Under the pieces are notes generated by a model that worked only from the letters and a program-made list of their open reading frames with translations, was not told the DNA's origin and ran no database searches. From contig JAAWBD010000111.1 of NCBI GenBank assembly GCA_022792495.1, positions 1 through 64,000 on the forward strand: a stretch of DNA of 64,000 nt, written 5' to 3'. Within the stretch, counting starts at the first letter, position 1. The number at the start of each line of letters is the position of its first letter. This document shows, in pieces, positions 27,501-39,500 of the stretch. Source of the stretch: Oscillospiraceae bacterium. GTDB taxonomy: Bacteria > Bacillota > Clostridia > Oscillospirales > Oscillospiraceae. A program made the position numbers and the translations under genes.

Positions 27501-30500
27501 TTGTGCTTTCCGGTGGTGTCGTCAATGACCTTCAGTGTCACAGTATACCCGGTATCCTTGTTGGGATCGGCAGGGAGGATCACCTCAGTGAAGGTGCTCT
27601 CATCCTCCCCGGGGGCTGTGGCGGTGATATAGATCACTCCACCGTTCTTCACATACTCGCCCAGAGCACTGGCGGGATCCAAGCTCTGGATGGTGAATAC
27701 CTGCCCCTCCCAATCTGTCTTGCCGTTTGCCGTATGGGTAACGCCCACCGGTGCCACGGGGATCACCGTGTCGTAGTCTCCTCCCGCTAACAGCTTCACC
27801 ATCTGGCCGTTGATCCTGGCGTAGAGGGTATAGGCCACATTCTCTGCAGCATAGAGCTCCCCGTCATAGAGGTTGGGGACAGTGATCTGTACTCTGCTGC
27901 TGCCCAGATTCTTCGCCATCAGGTAGCCGTTTTGGTGCCCCTCGGAACCGGTATGCCCGGTGTGGCCATCATGGTTGATATGATCCTCCGCGTCCAGATA
28001 ATCATTGGAGTGGGCCGGATCAAAGGGCCTGGGGGTACGACCCTCCACCTTGGTCTCCTTCAGCACCACCGTGATAACTGTGTTGCTGATCCCGGCAGGA
28101 GCGGGAATGGGGATGGTCACATTGAGATTGGTTCCCAGGACGGTCTGAAGGACGCCATCCACAAACCACTCCTGAACGGCATACCCCTCCGCCAATATGG
28201 TGTTAATATCCATATTGACGGGCGCAGAGATCATCAGCTGCGTATCGGTATATCCGTTGACCGAATCGGCCTTCCAATGTTCTGTTCCACCCACAGCCAG
28301 AGCCTCCGCCCGGTTGGCCGGATCCACAGGCAAGGGCCCGTTTTCGCTGTCCATCCGAACCCGGAGGGTCACCCAGCGCTGGTCGGGTGCCTCCACCTTC
28401 ACGAAGGTCACGGTGATCTCGATGTTGGAGGCCGGCATCTTGTCCGGCAGGGTGACCACCATGGTTCCCGCTCCCTGCTCGGGCATCACCCTCAAGGACT
28501 CGTTGGTATCCTTCCGCACAGCGGTGACTACCGCCCGGTAGCCCGGGGCGGCGACGGTGTCCACCCGGATCTCGTCCCCGGCGTAGGCCAATGTCCAGCG
28601 GGCCGGATCACTAGTGTCCCGGTTCAGGACAGGATGGGTGGGGTTGGAGATCTTCACCGTGTTCCCCGGGTCGTTGGCGGGATCCTCCTTCACCACCGTG
28701 GCGGTATAGATCTCATCCACTTCGTTGGCCAGGGTCACCACGATATCCACATCGTCCCGCACCATGGGGAAGGGATAATGGCCCAGCTCCAGGGCCAGAT
28801 AGCTGGGGCTTCCCTCCTTAGGAATGGCCAGCACCGAGACCACCTTCACGTCAGGATCTCCCATGACTACATCCGTCAACAGGGTCTCCTTGCCATGGAG
28901 ATGCTTGATCTGTCCTCCGTCCACGTTTACGGGGAGATAGGTGGGATCATCCTTCACATACATAGTCACTTCATTGTTCAGGGAGCTGCTCACATCCACG
29001 ATATAGAGGGTGGCGGTATAGTCGGGAGCGGGGATGATCACCTGCGTCTTTTCACTCTCCGCCCAGGGCACACCGGGCTTGGCCTCTCCATCCTTCTTCG
29101 CGGTAACATAGATGGTACCGCCGTCCCGGATATAGGTCTCCAGGTCGGTGCCCGGCTTGGCGGTGAGGGTCACCTGATAGCCATAGTGCTGCGTCCCCGC
29201 CGGGTAATCACCCTTGGGGTTCTCATCATAGGTCAGAGAATGGGGATCGGATACCGTCATCTGTGTGCTGTCCAGCACGTGTTCAACCCCTGCGTTGTCC
29301 ACCCAGTAGAAGGTATAGACAGGCGGCACAGGCTTGGGATCGGCGGTAGACGCCTCATCCACACCCGCGTCATAGAGGGTATCCACCTTTGTATCATCCG
29401 GCACGTCATAGAGGGTGGGGATCGTGACTACGATCGTATTCTCCTGATCCTCGCTGACCTCAGCCAGCAACCAGCCCTCCTGATCCGGGTCGCTCAGGTT
29501 GGGATTGCCCGGATCAGTGTCGGTGGGCGGCGTGGGATAGTCTCCGCCAATAAGAGTTCCATTATAGATCGTGGAATGAGTGGGATCGAAGGGCCGGGGG
29601 CTCTTCTGCCCCTGGGCCAGCTTCACAGTGATCACGGCATGATCGGTGCCGGTTATCACAGGCATCTGAGTAGACGCTGTATCTCTCCCAGTCCCCAGGG
29701 TAACTGTCAGGGCGATGGGGGCAAATCCGGGAACGGTCATGGTAATAGACTCCACATAATAGCCGTCACCGTAAGTGGCCTGGGCCTCCAGTTTAGTCCC
29801 GGCCTTCACCTTATCGGTGGAGGTCGCTCTCAGCGGATCGGTATCCGCGGCAGTACCGCCGTCCAGATCCAGGGGCTGGATCAAGGTTCCGGGAACCGCT
29901 GTGGCATCATAGACCTCCGCCCCGTTCTCCTCCACCTGATTATGCCCCTCCAGCACCAGTTCCAGGAAGGCCTCCGGCGGGGTGGTGGAGTATTTGACCG
30001 TCACATCCACATCGGCGGCAGGCATATAGAACTGGGCCGTGGCCGGGTTGGCCGCCGTTCCAGTGGGCGCCCATTGGAGAACAGGTACAGGGGTGGTGGT
30101 TCCAGTCCGCACTGCCGTCACCACGGCATAGTACCCTGTGTGGGTGGTCACATCTACGCGGAGGAAATCTCCCTCATAAGCCCCTGTCCAATCGTGCCAA
30201 TCCGGATTTCCGGCCTTAGTTCCGAAGGGCAGCCCAGCTGTTGTCGTATTGGTAATGCTGGCCCAGTTATCGTCGTAATTATCGTGACCCACTTTGTAGA
30301 CAGTAGCGGTATACATATCGGGCTTTGTCTTATCTCTAAGGATCACGGTAATATCCACATCGTCTGCAGCACGGGTGGGAGTAGACATGGGATAGATATA
30401 GTTTCCGCTTCCATCCTTGATCAAATGTACCGTACCGGAACTGGTGGAGGCGATCACCGAGGCCACAGAGGTATCTGTAGGCAGGGTCGCCTCATCTACT

Positions 30501-33500
30501 GTAGTAGTAACTGTCTCTGTACCGTAAAGTCCCTCAATGGGCTCATGGGTCAGAGTTGTGGGACTGCCGGCAACATGGGCTCCGGCGGTATTTGTCACTG
30601 CCATCGTTGTATCGGGGACATTCGTCGCCATGGCGTCCTTTGTATCACCCAGATAATCCACACCTGCGGCGTCCACCACAAACAAGGTCGCCTTATAGGG
30701 CAGACGGTAATACACCGTCACCACCGCATTTCCATCAGGCATGGTGAAGAGACTGGTCGCGTTGGTTCCATACTCATTCACATTGTTGTTGGGCGGAGTA
30801 TAGGTAACCGTTACGCTGCCGCTCTGCACTGTGACCTTCTCAATGTAGTATTCGATGGTATTGTCCCGATACCGGTTGATATCCAGGTAAAGGTCGGTAC
30901 CCACCTTAGCTTTGGTGGATGCGTCGCCGATGTCATAATCCGGTGTTCCCCTGCGCTCAATATCAGCGGCTCCACCGGTAAGCTTCGCATTATTTCCATC
31001 CTGACCATCGGCGCCCACCAGCCGCAGGGAGAGATCCCACTCCCTGTCAGGCAGATCCTTGGTATATGTGATGGTCACCTTCACGTCCACATCAGACGGC
31101 ATGACCAGCGTAGCTGTTCCCGCCCCGGTAAAGCCCTGCTGGACAACGGAGACAGGTGTAGTCGTCCCATCTACCACCGCTGTCACCACCGCGTAATACC
31201 CCGGCTCTGTGGTGAAGGACGTCTCCATCACGTGGGTGCCGTCGCCGAAGGCATACAGCCGTCCACCACCCATATCCACGGTGGTGTTCACAATGTCTAT
31301 CGCTTTATTCAAGGGCAGATGGGCAGAATCCTCTACCACCACATAGGCCTTGTGGTGGATGTCATTCTTATCCTGGAAAATAGCGGTATAGGTGGCGTCA
31401 TCGGCAGGCATGGTGAGGGTTCCGCTATCCAGGGGATCCACCCGCTGGGTAATGCCCCCATCTGTGACCCAGAATCCGTCTGTCAGTTGGCTCTCCCCTT
31501 CAGGCACAGCCGTATAGGGCAAGCCTGTATTCTCCTTCACCCCCGGGATCGTCTGCGTGGTCAAGGGGGTAGAGGTCGCTGTAGCTGTAGTTGTTCCATC
31601 GCTCAAAGTCGCAGTTCCCTGCCCGTTTCCGCCCGTTGCCACAGTGGCGTCAAACCGGGTACGGACATAGGTCACCGTGATATGAACATTCCTTGCCGGC
31701 ATGGAGGGTTGGAGCGTCACCTTGGCATCGGTCACTGCTCCGTCTGTACCGTCTATACTTGTAGACGACAGGGTGCATCCCGTTCCATCCACTGTCAAAT
31801 CGGCCCGGTAGCCGTAGGGTACGTCCAGGGTGATCTCAATGCCGTTCCCTGCCTTTGCTCCTGTCCAGCTGCTGCCGGACATGGGATTCACCGGGTCGGC
31901 CACAATGGTGGGCTGCTTTGTCCCTGCAGGCAGATTCCTTGCCCCCACAGAGGCGATGTAGGTTCGGTCAGCGGGATCTGTCGGCTCAGGCTCCACCAGG
32001 ATTCGGATCTCTGCATCCCGGCCCGCCAGAGTATGAAGGTACTCCTCCCGTCCTGTAGTTCCATTTGTGGTGGCAGGCAGTACCTGACTGCCTTGGTTTG
32101 TGATCAAAACTCCACCGATCACCCTTGTATTGGCAGCCAAGGTATCCACCCAGGCCATCAGCTCTGTACCGTTGGGCAATACCGGGAACACTCCCTTTTC
32201 AGTACCGGCTGCCGGCGCCGTAGCCGGGCCAGAGTTGGCCGTTACCCGTCCATCAAAGGCATTTTCCGCCATCTGCGCGGTTGAGACATTTGTAGTCACT
32301 CCATTGGGATCCCGGGTATCCACAATGGACAGGGTTGCCGAAAAGGCCTCGCTATCCTTCATAAAGGTAACTTCCAATGTGGCCGGACTGTCCGGCATAT
32401 TAAAGCCGCCGGAATTCCCGGTCAGGACAAGGGGACGTCGGACGCCATTCACGATAAGGTGGGCTACCGTTGTATAGCCCGGAGCCGGCTTGATGGTAAA
32501 GTTCACCCGGTTATCAGACACAACACTGGGGATCCGCTGCCTAGCGCCGGAGGAGGTAGTGGACACCAGGGTCAGCTGGGGCAGATTCCCGCCAGGCTGT
32601 ACCTCCACCACATTCTGGTCTCCGCCGGGATTGTCCTTATCTATGGCAACCACAGTCAGAGGATTCTGGGTTATGTTGGAGGACACAAAATGGGCGTGAA
32701 CCGCAGAGTTACATGCTCCCACATTATAGGTATAGATGTATTCTGGTGCTCCCTGGTCATTCTCCGTCAGCGTGGGAGCCCCCGCTCCGGATATAGAGTG
32801 GGTGATGGTGGCGGGATGGGAGAAGGTATACCCGGCGGCGGGGGGATTGATCTTAACCGTGACCTGTTCCCCTTCCTTCACCCAGAAGAAGCCGTGGGTC
32901 GGAACGCCGCCGGAAACCACCAGGTGGGGCAGTGCCTCCTGGCCGTCGTCGGGATGGCTCCCCGTCCAGAAACGGGCGCTGTTCAGACCGGAATTCCTAT
33001 CCGTTCCCTTTTCGTCGGTAACGGTAAGAACGGCTGTGCGCCAGCGGTCTGCCGGGGCCTTTTTGGTAAACCAGACGTACACATCCACATTACTGGCAGG
33101 CATCACAAAGGTCGTAGCCCCGTCAATGGCGCTGGTTCCGGGGTTCACATCTTTGACCCCCTCCAAGCTGTCAGCCAGGGGCACCATCTCTCCATTGGGC
33201 TTCAGCACATAGGCCGACAGCACCAAATATTCGTTGCTGAGACAGACGGAAAGATCCATAGTGGTATTCTCGTCCACCTTCAGCTGTCCGCCGTTTACAT
33301 CAGTGGATACCGTATCATAGCCCAGGATCGCCTTGGCCTGCTCCGGCGTGTAGCCGTCATCCCCATCTACTGAGCCATAGTGTAAGGTCGCCACATAATC
33401 CCCTGCGCTGCTGATCTTCAGCTTGACCCGAATGGCCACGTTCTGGGCCGGCATAGTGAAGGAGTAAACGTTCCCCACCTGGGTAGGTACAATGGGGATC

Positions 33501-36500
33501 CCATTCTCATCCTTTACTCCAAGAGGCGTCATCAAAATAGAATCCACAGTATAGCCCACATCCGGGGTCACCACCACAGTGATGGTATCTCCCCTCGTGG
33601 CCACAATGTATCCATGGTCAGGATCCGTATTGGCTACAACCGTAGCCTTTTGCCCAGCATCCCCGCTGGTGGTCATCGTGGCAAAGCTCTTCTTATCCGC
33701 TGCTGGGCTGTCCACCATGAGAACGGCGGAATAATCCGTCTCATTGGGCTTTGTTTTGGTAAAGTAGACGTACACATCGTTTCGGCCGGGATGCATCACA
33801 AAGGTATCCGTTTTGGCTCCGGTGAAGCCGGGACCCGGATCATCGGGATCAAATTCAAACCGGATCATCTGTCCGCCCTGGCGGTAGATCACATAACCCG
33901 CCCAAAGATAGACTCCCTCCCCCACCGTATCAGCGTCCACTGTCACTACCTGACCGGCGGGAACCTTCAGGATCTCCTCATTCCCGGGGAAGGGAGCCAA
34001 AGCCGTCACCTGTCCAGTAGTGGGGCTTCCCGCCCCCGCCTTCCAGGTCAGGCTGGCCCAGCTTACACCAGTGATCTCGGTGTTGGTATCCATATCAATA
34101 ACGTGGAGAACCGCGTCATAGGTGGTGGGCGTAGGATCATTCTTATAGTGAACCGTTATGATCACGTTGGAGTCCACCATGGGGAAGGTAATCTCTCCCT
34201 TTCGGGCCTCCAGATCCTCATTTTGGGTAAAGGGCACCTCCGTGATCCCATCACTGTAGGTCACCGTCACATGATCCACGGCGCTGCTCTCATCCCACTC
34301 GTAGTTCACCGTGACCCACTCCGCAGGGTCGGTGGCTGTGGCGGGGGCCGCCTGGACAGACGTGCGGTCGAATCCACCTGTGGCGGTAGAGGGCGTGGGA
34401 CTTACATCCCTTGACCAGCCGCTGAAATCACTGTGGATCTTCGCGTTGTTGTTCGCATGATAATGTCCCTCCGTCACCAGCGTGGCTGTGCGGCGGAGCC
34501 GGTTGTCCGACTCAAAATGGACATAGACCACCAGATCCTCCCCAGGCATGGTAAAGGATGTGGTTTGATTTTCCGTATCCTTTTTGTTCAGGGAGGGTGC
34601 GATCCCGAACTTGGCCGGCACCACCTGGATGGAGCCGATCCGATATCCCGTCTGCACTGTCAGATCCAGGAATATTTCGTCCAGAGCATGGACAGGCCGG
34701 AGAATGGCTACGCCATTCCCCACAGCAGTGGCTTCCAGCCGCAGCTTGGCAGTATTTCCCGCCCCTCCGCCATTGTTGACCACCACCTGAACGGTAAGCT
34801 CCTTGGCGGTATCCACCTTCTCCAGCTCCACATAGACCCGAACGCCCACGCCATCCGGCATATTCAGCTTAAACTGATCCTGGGCGCCGCTTGTCCATGT
34901 GTAGGACACCTTGTTCCCTCGCTCATCCACAACCCGGATAGAGGAGATGGCGTAGCCCGGATTTACGTGAAGATCTACTGTCAATTCCGTGCCCTCAGGG
35001 GCAAAGAGGGTTCCGCCGCCGGAGGCCGCCACATTCCCGGTGGTAAGCTTGCTTCCTGCCGTGGCGGTTATCTCCGCAGAGCCGGAGCCATTGGGGCCCA
35101 TGACCATCAGGCTGGCCGTCAGCTCATCAGGTCTGGGCAGGCCTCCATCAATAAAGGTCACATAAACCTCCGCATCAGCGTCAGGCATAGCAAACTGAAC
35201 TCTGCCTCCCCGTGCCACCAGCGGCATCCCAGTCTGGGTCGTTCCGCCCAGCCCCGCCTGGGCTCCGGGATCCAGCAGTCCAGACATGGGGATCACCACC
35301 GGCCTTCCGCCGGAGGCGTCCACCACCACAGCGTAAGCCGAGGCCACGCTGTGGTAAGGATCGGCCAGGGGATCCGGGGTAGCGGTCAGGGTCACCGTAT
35401 CCCCGGCAAAGAGTCCGGTAAGCTTGCCCCCATGCACGTCAGTAAACTGAGCCCCTGCGTCCAGCCTGGCCATATCGTTCCCCTTGGCATCATAAATGTA
35501 AAGGGTCACGTTGTGCTTGCGGCCATTGTCGATCTCATCGCTCCGCCGGGCATAATGCACCGTCACCGTCACATGGGCGGGAGGCATGTCAAAGGCAATA
35601 CCCCCGGGCACATAATTCCAGGGCACATTCCTTCCCCTGCTGTCGGTCACAGTGATGCTGCGGACATAGGCCCCTTCGGCAGGCTTCAAGGCCACGCTCA
35701 CCCGATCCTCCTCGTGGATCTGGGTGCCGCCGTTGTAATCCATCAGCGTTTTACGCTCCCCATTTCCCACCGCTCCATTGTCCGGGGCAACGAGGTCGGT
35801 GCCGGCAATGTTCCCAAAGTTCGCCGTGCTGCCCAGACCAGAGGCGTCATACACCTCCAGGTTCAGCCGGTAGGGAACCTCCTCCGGCCATTCCGTGCCC
35901 TTGTCCAGCTTGACAAAGAACACATTTACCTGCACGTCGGCGGCAGGCATGACAAGGGAGCCCTCCTGCAAGCCAAAAGCGCCGGAGAAATCAGCACCCA
36001 CGCCCAGAGCGGCGGGAGTAACGGAAACTCGCTGGATATAGTAGCCATCCTTGGCCCAGGCAGTAAAGTCCAGCTTTTCCCCAGGCTTTGCGGTGCGGGA
36101 ATAGGATTTATTGGTCAGAACGTTGTTGATATAATCAAAGACTCCATACCCATTGTAGACGAAAGAGCCCTCGCCCACTTTGTCATAGTCCGCCGGAGCC
36201 ACCCCCGCCGGCATATGGAGGATCAGGTTGGCGGTATACTCTTTCTCCGGCTTCTCCTCCGTCACCTCACGGAAGCGAACCACCACAGTCACATTGGCGT
36301 TAGGCATGGTGAATTGTGCCGTCCCCGCTGCCGTATAGACCGGGGTGATCGTCCGAACCGCCCCATCCGTGGTCACTGTGATCACATCCAGGGTATATCC
36401 GTCCTGAGCCCTATAGTGCAGGGTCACCAGATCCCCAGACTTTACATAGGCCTCATCCCGGACAGCATTCCGGCCAAGACCCAGGGGGCCAAGGCCCACA

Positions 36501-39500
36501 GTAGTAGCTCCCGTTACATCCGCGTCGGCCCAGTTATCCACATAGACCAGCGGGTCACCAGAGCCTACATTGTCCGGGTCCAGCACCAGCAGCTCCAGCA
36601 GCCGGTCGGAATTTCTAGGATCCTCCGGATCAGTGGGATCAGGCGCCGTCCCCTTCCGGTAATTCACGATAGCCGTCACATCACTGGCCGGCATGATATA
36701 GGTGACCACCGTCTCCCCATTCTCTTCCGTCATGGTGTAATTCAGCCGGCTGCCATATCTGTTGGTCAGGGTCACGGAGTGGATATACCAGCCCGGGGCT
36801 GTCTGTACGTCAAAGCGCACCCTCTCCCCGGGTCGGGCCACGCCGGTGGTAGCCGCGGCGCTGGAAGCGTCCGGCACGGTGGCGGGAATGGCCGTGGTCA
36901 GGTTATACCGGCGATCTCCAGGATCTCCCAGGTTTTCGTTCCGGTCAAAGGTATCCGACTTGACCCAGGAAATCTTATTCCCCAGGTCGCCGGGATCAGC
37001 CTGTGTGGCCGCCTTTCCATCCTCGGTCTTGTTAAGATGCAGGAACAGAGGCTTGATGTTAGCCTCCTTCCGGAAGGTCACCACCACCGTGGCGCTGGCC
37101 GCGGGCATGACAAATTGGGCCTGGATCTTTCCATCCTTTGTGATGTAGGTAGGCGTAATCCCCAGCCCGGCAGGCTCCAGCACAATGCTGTCCAGGGCGT
37201 AGCCCTGCTGAACCTCGTACTCCACCGTCACGGTCTCCCCCGCTTTTACGGTTTTTGTATCGGGGTTGGCGCTGCCCGGAACCTCCTGGGCGCCGGCGGG
37301 AGTGGGGAACACCCCCGACGCCACAAGGCCTACCGGGCCCAGCTTTACTGTACCGGCCTGGGCCCAGGCGCGGTTGTCCACATAGGGCTCCTCATTGTCC
37401 GGATCCATCACCTGGAGGGTAAGGGCCAGAGAATCCTCCTCCGGCGGGGGGCCCTTGGCAAAGGTGATCCGGACAAAATACTCCTGATTGGGCATGATGG
37501 TATCCAGCTCCATCACGCCACCCTGCCCGTTGTTCCAGCCGTTGCCGGACAGAGTAAAGGGATAGGCGCTGTCTGCTGTGTAAGCCTCCGCTGAGAGAAT
37601 ATAGTATCCCGGCCGCACATCGATCACAGCCTTCAGCTTATCCCCCTCAGGCACGCCGGGCTTTACCGTGCTGGTGGTTCCCTCCCACACGGCGCTGTTA
37701 CCGCCCTCGGCGGCGTTGACCAGGATGATATTGGCGTTGTTGGTCCGCACATCCCGGGTGTAAGTGATCTGGATCTTCGCCTCATCGGTGGGCATCCGGA
37801 AGGTAAAGACCGCCCCATCCGCCAGATCCGTCACATTTCCGGGGTTGGTTCCCACTGTATCGTCCCCCGGTCCGTAGACCACCTGCGCGCTGGCCTTATA
37901 GCCCGGGATCTTTTTAACCACCACCGTAACTATACTGCCCTCCAGCACCTTCTCCTCCCGGGGGGTCACACTCTCCTGATAGGTCTCCAGGGTCACCCGC
38001 TTCGCGGCAGTATGGGTGGGATCCGGGTCAGGCACAAAGGCGGTGGCCTTGGTCACATTTCCAGGCTCCTCCTTACCGTTGACCACCGAGATGGACAGGC
38101 TCAGGGGGTGGGTCTTTCGCTCCACATAGGTCACCCTAACGATATAATCCCTGTCCGGCACATTGAAAAGGTACACATTCTGATAATCGGGATCCTGCGT
38201 CACGGCAACAGGCAGCGGGGTGCGATCTGCCGCGTCCAGTATCTCAATGCCGCCCAGCACGGTATACGCCGAGTTAGCCTCCAACACCACCGCCATCTGC
38301 CGTCCCACCCGGGTCTCCAGAGTATAGCCGGGCTTGCCCGTCTCAGGGGACGTGGGAGGCCTGGTGTCGTGGTTCTCCGAAGGATCATACCAATCGCACT
38401 TGGCCACCTCCGCCGCCGCGTCAGCGGCAGAGCGTAGCACAGGCTTGGACACAGTGGGATCTGTGTCCTTATCAGATAGATATTTCTCATAGTCCAGCAG
38501 ATAGGCCTGGATCTGATCCGGCGTCAGGTTATAGTAGGAGAACAAACCCTTTGTGGGATCTTGGGGATCCGGCACCTCTACCACCCCTACGCCCGAGGGG
38601 GTCGCTGTCCCAGCGTCGGCAGCGGCCTGGATCTCCTCATCGGCCAGGGCCTTCACCTCCAGCAGACGGGTATAGAACTCCGTCATCTCGCTGTCGGCAT
38701 AGTATTCGCCCCTGCTATTTTTCCGCAGTCCGTCATCCTTCCCACTCTGTCCGGTCAAGCCGGTCAGCTTCCGAAGGTCGTAGGCGTTCACCTTTCCGGC
38801 CAAGTCCGCCCCGCTGGCGGCCTGGTAGAGCTGGGCCATCATGCTATTCGGATCAGGGGCGGCTGTCGTTTCGCCCTCGGGAATACTCTCTGCCCAAGGC
38901 ACAGGAATATTCCCATCTCCGCCCAGGCTACCACTGAGCTGAGCGGCCTGCTTCTCCACCTGCTCCAACACCCGGAAGGGCAGCTTCACCGCGCTGTGAT
39001 CATCATCCGTCACATCTCCGGTAGTGCCCATATCGTTTTGGTACACCACCCCGCTGTAAGCGGGCATCCCCTCGTTTTTGTCATTGTATCCCGGCGTCCG
39101 CAGCTGGGCCACATTGGTATCCTTGGGCTCCACATTCTGGTGCCAGACCTCCAGCTTCGCCTCCACCCTTGTGGCAGGCAGGTAGGTCACCCGGACAATA
39201 ATATCGCTCTGGGGCACGGAATCCAAAACCAGCTGACTATCAGTATAGGGCACCGTCACCGTATTGGTGGCGGAATTTATGGTGATCCCGTTCCCCGTCC
39301 AGCTGGAGGGCTGCAGATTCCCCTTGTTGGCCACACTGTAGATCTCCACCAGTGCATAGTAATCCTCGTGGAGGGATATATCCACCTTCAGCTCCGTCTT
39401 AATGTTGGTGGAGACAGCCTCCACGATCATTTTCTCCCCTGGCAGATTCAAAGCGTTATCGGTGGGGGAATCCTTGTCCACCGTCACCGTCTCCGCCGGA

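Noticed and set aside
27932..32284. Plus-strand open frame of 1450 codons inside the 5509-aa gene
   Set aside because: Antisense to the repeat array; composition and lack of a start signal mark it as a shadow.
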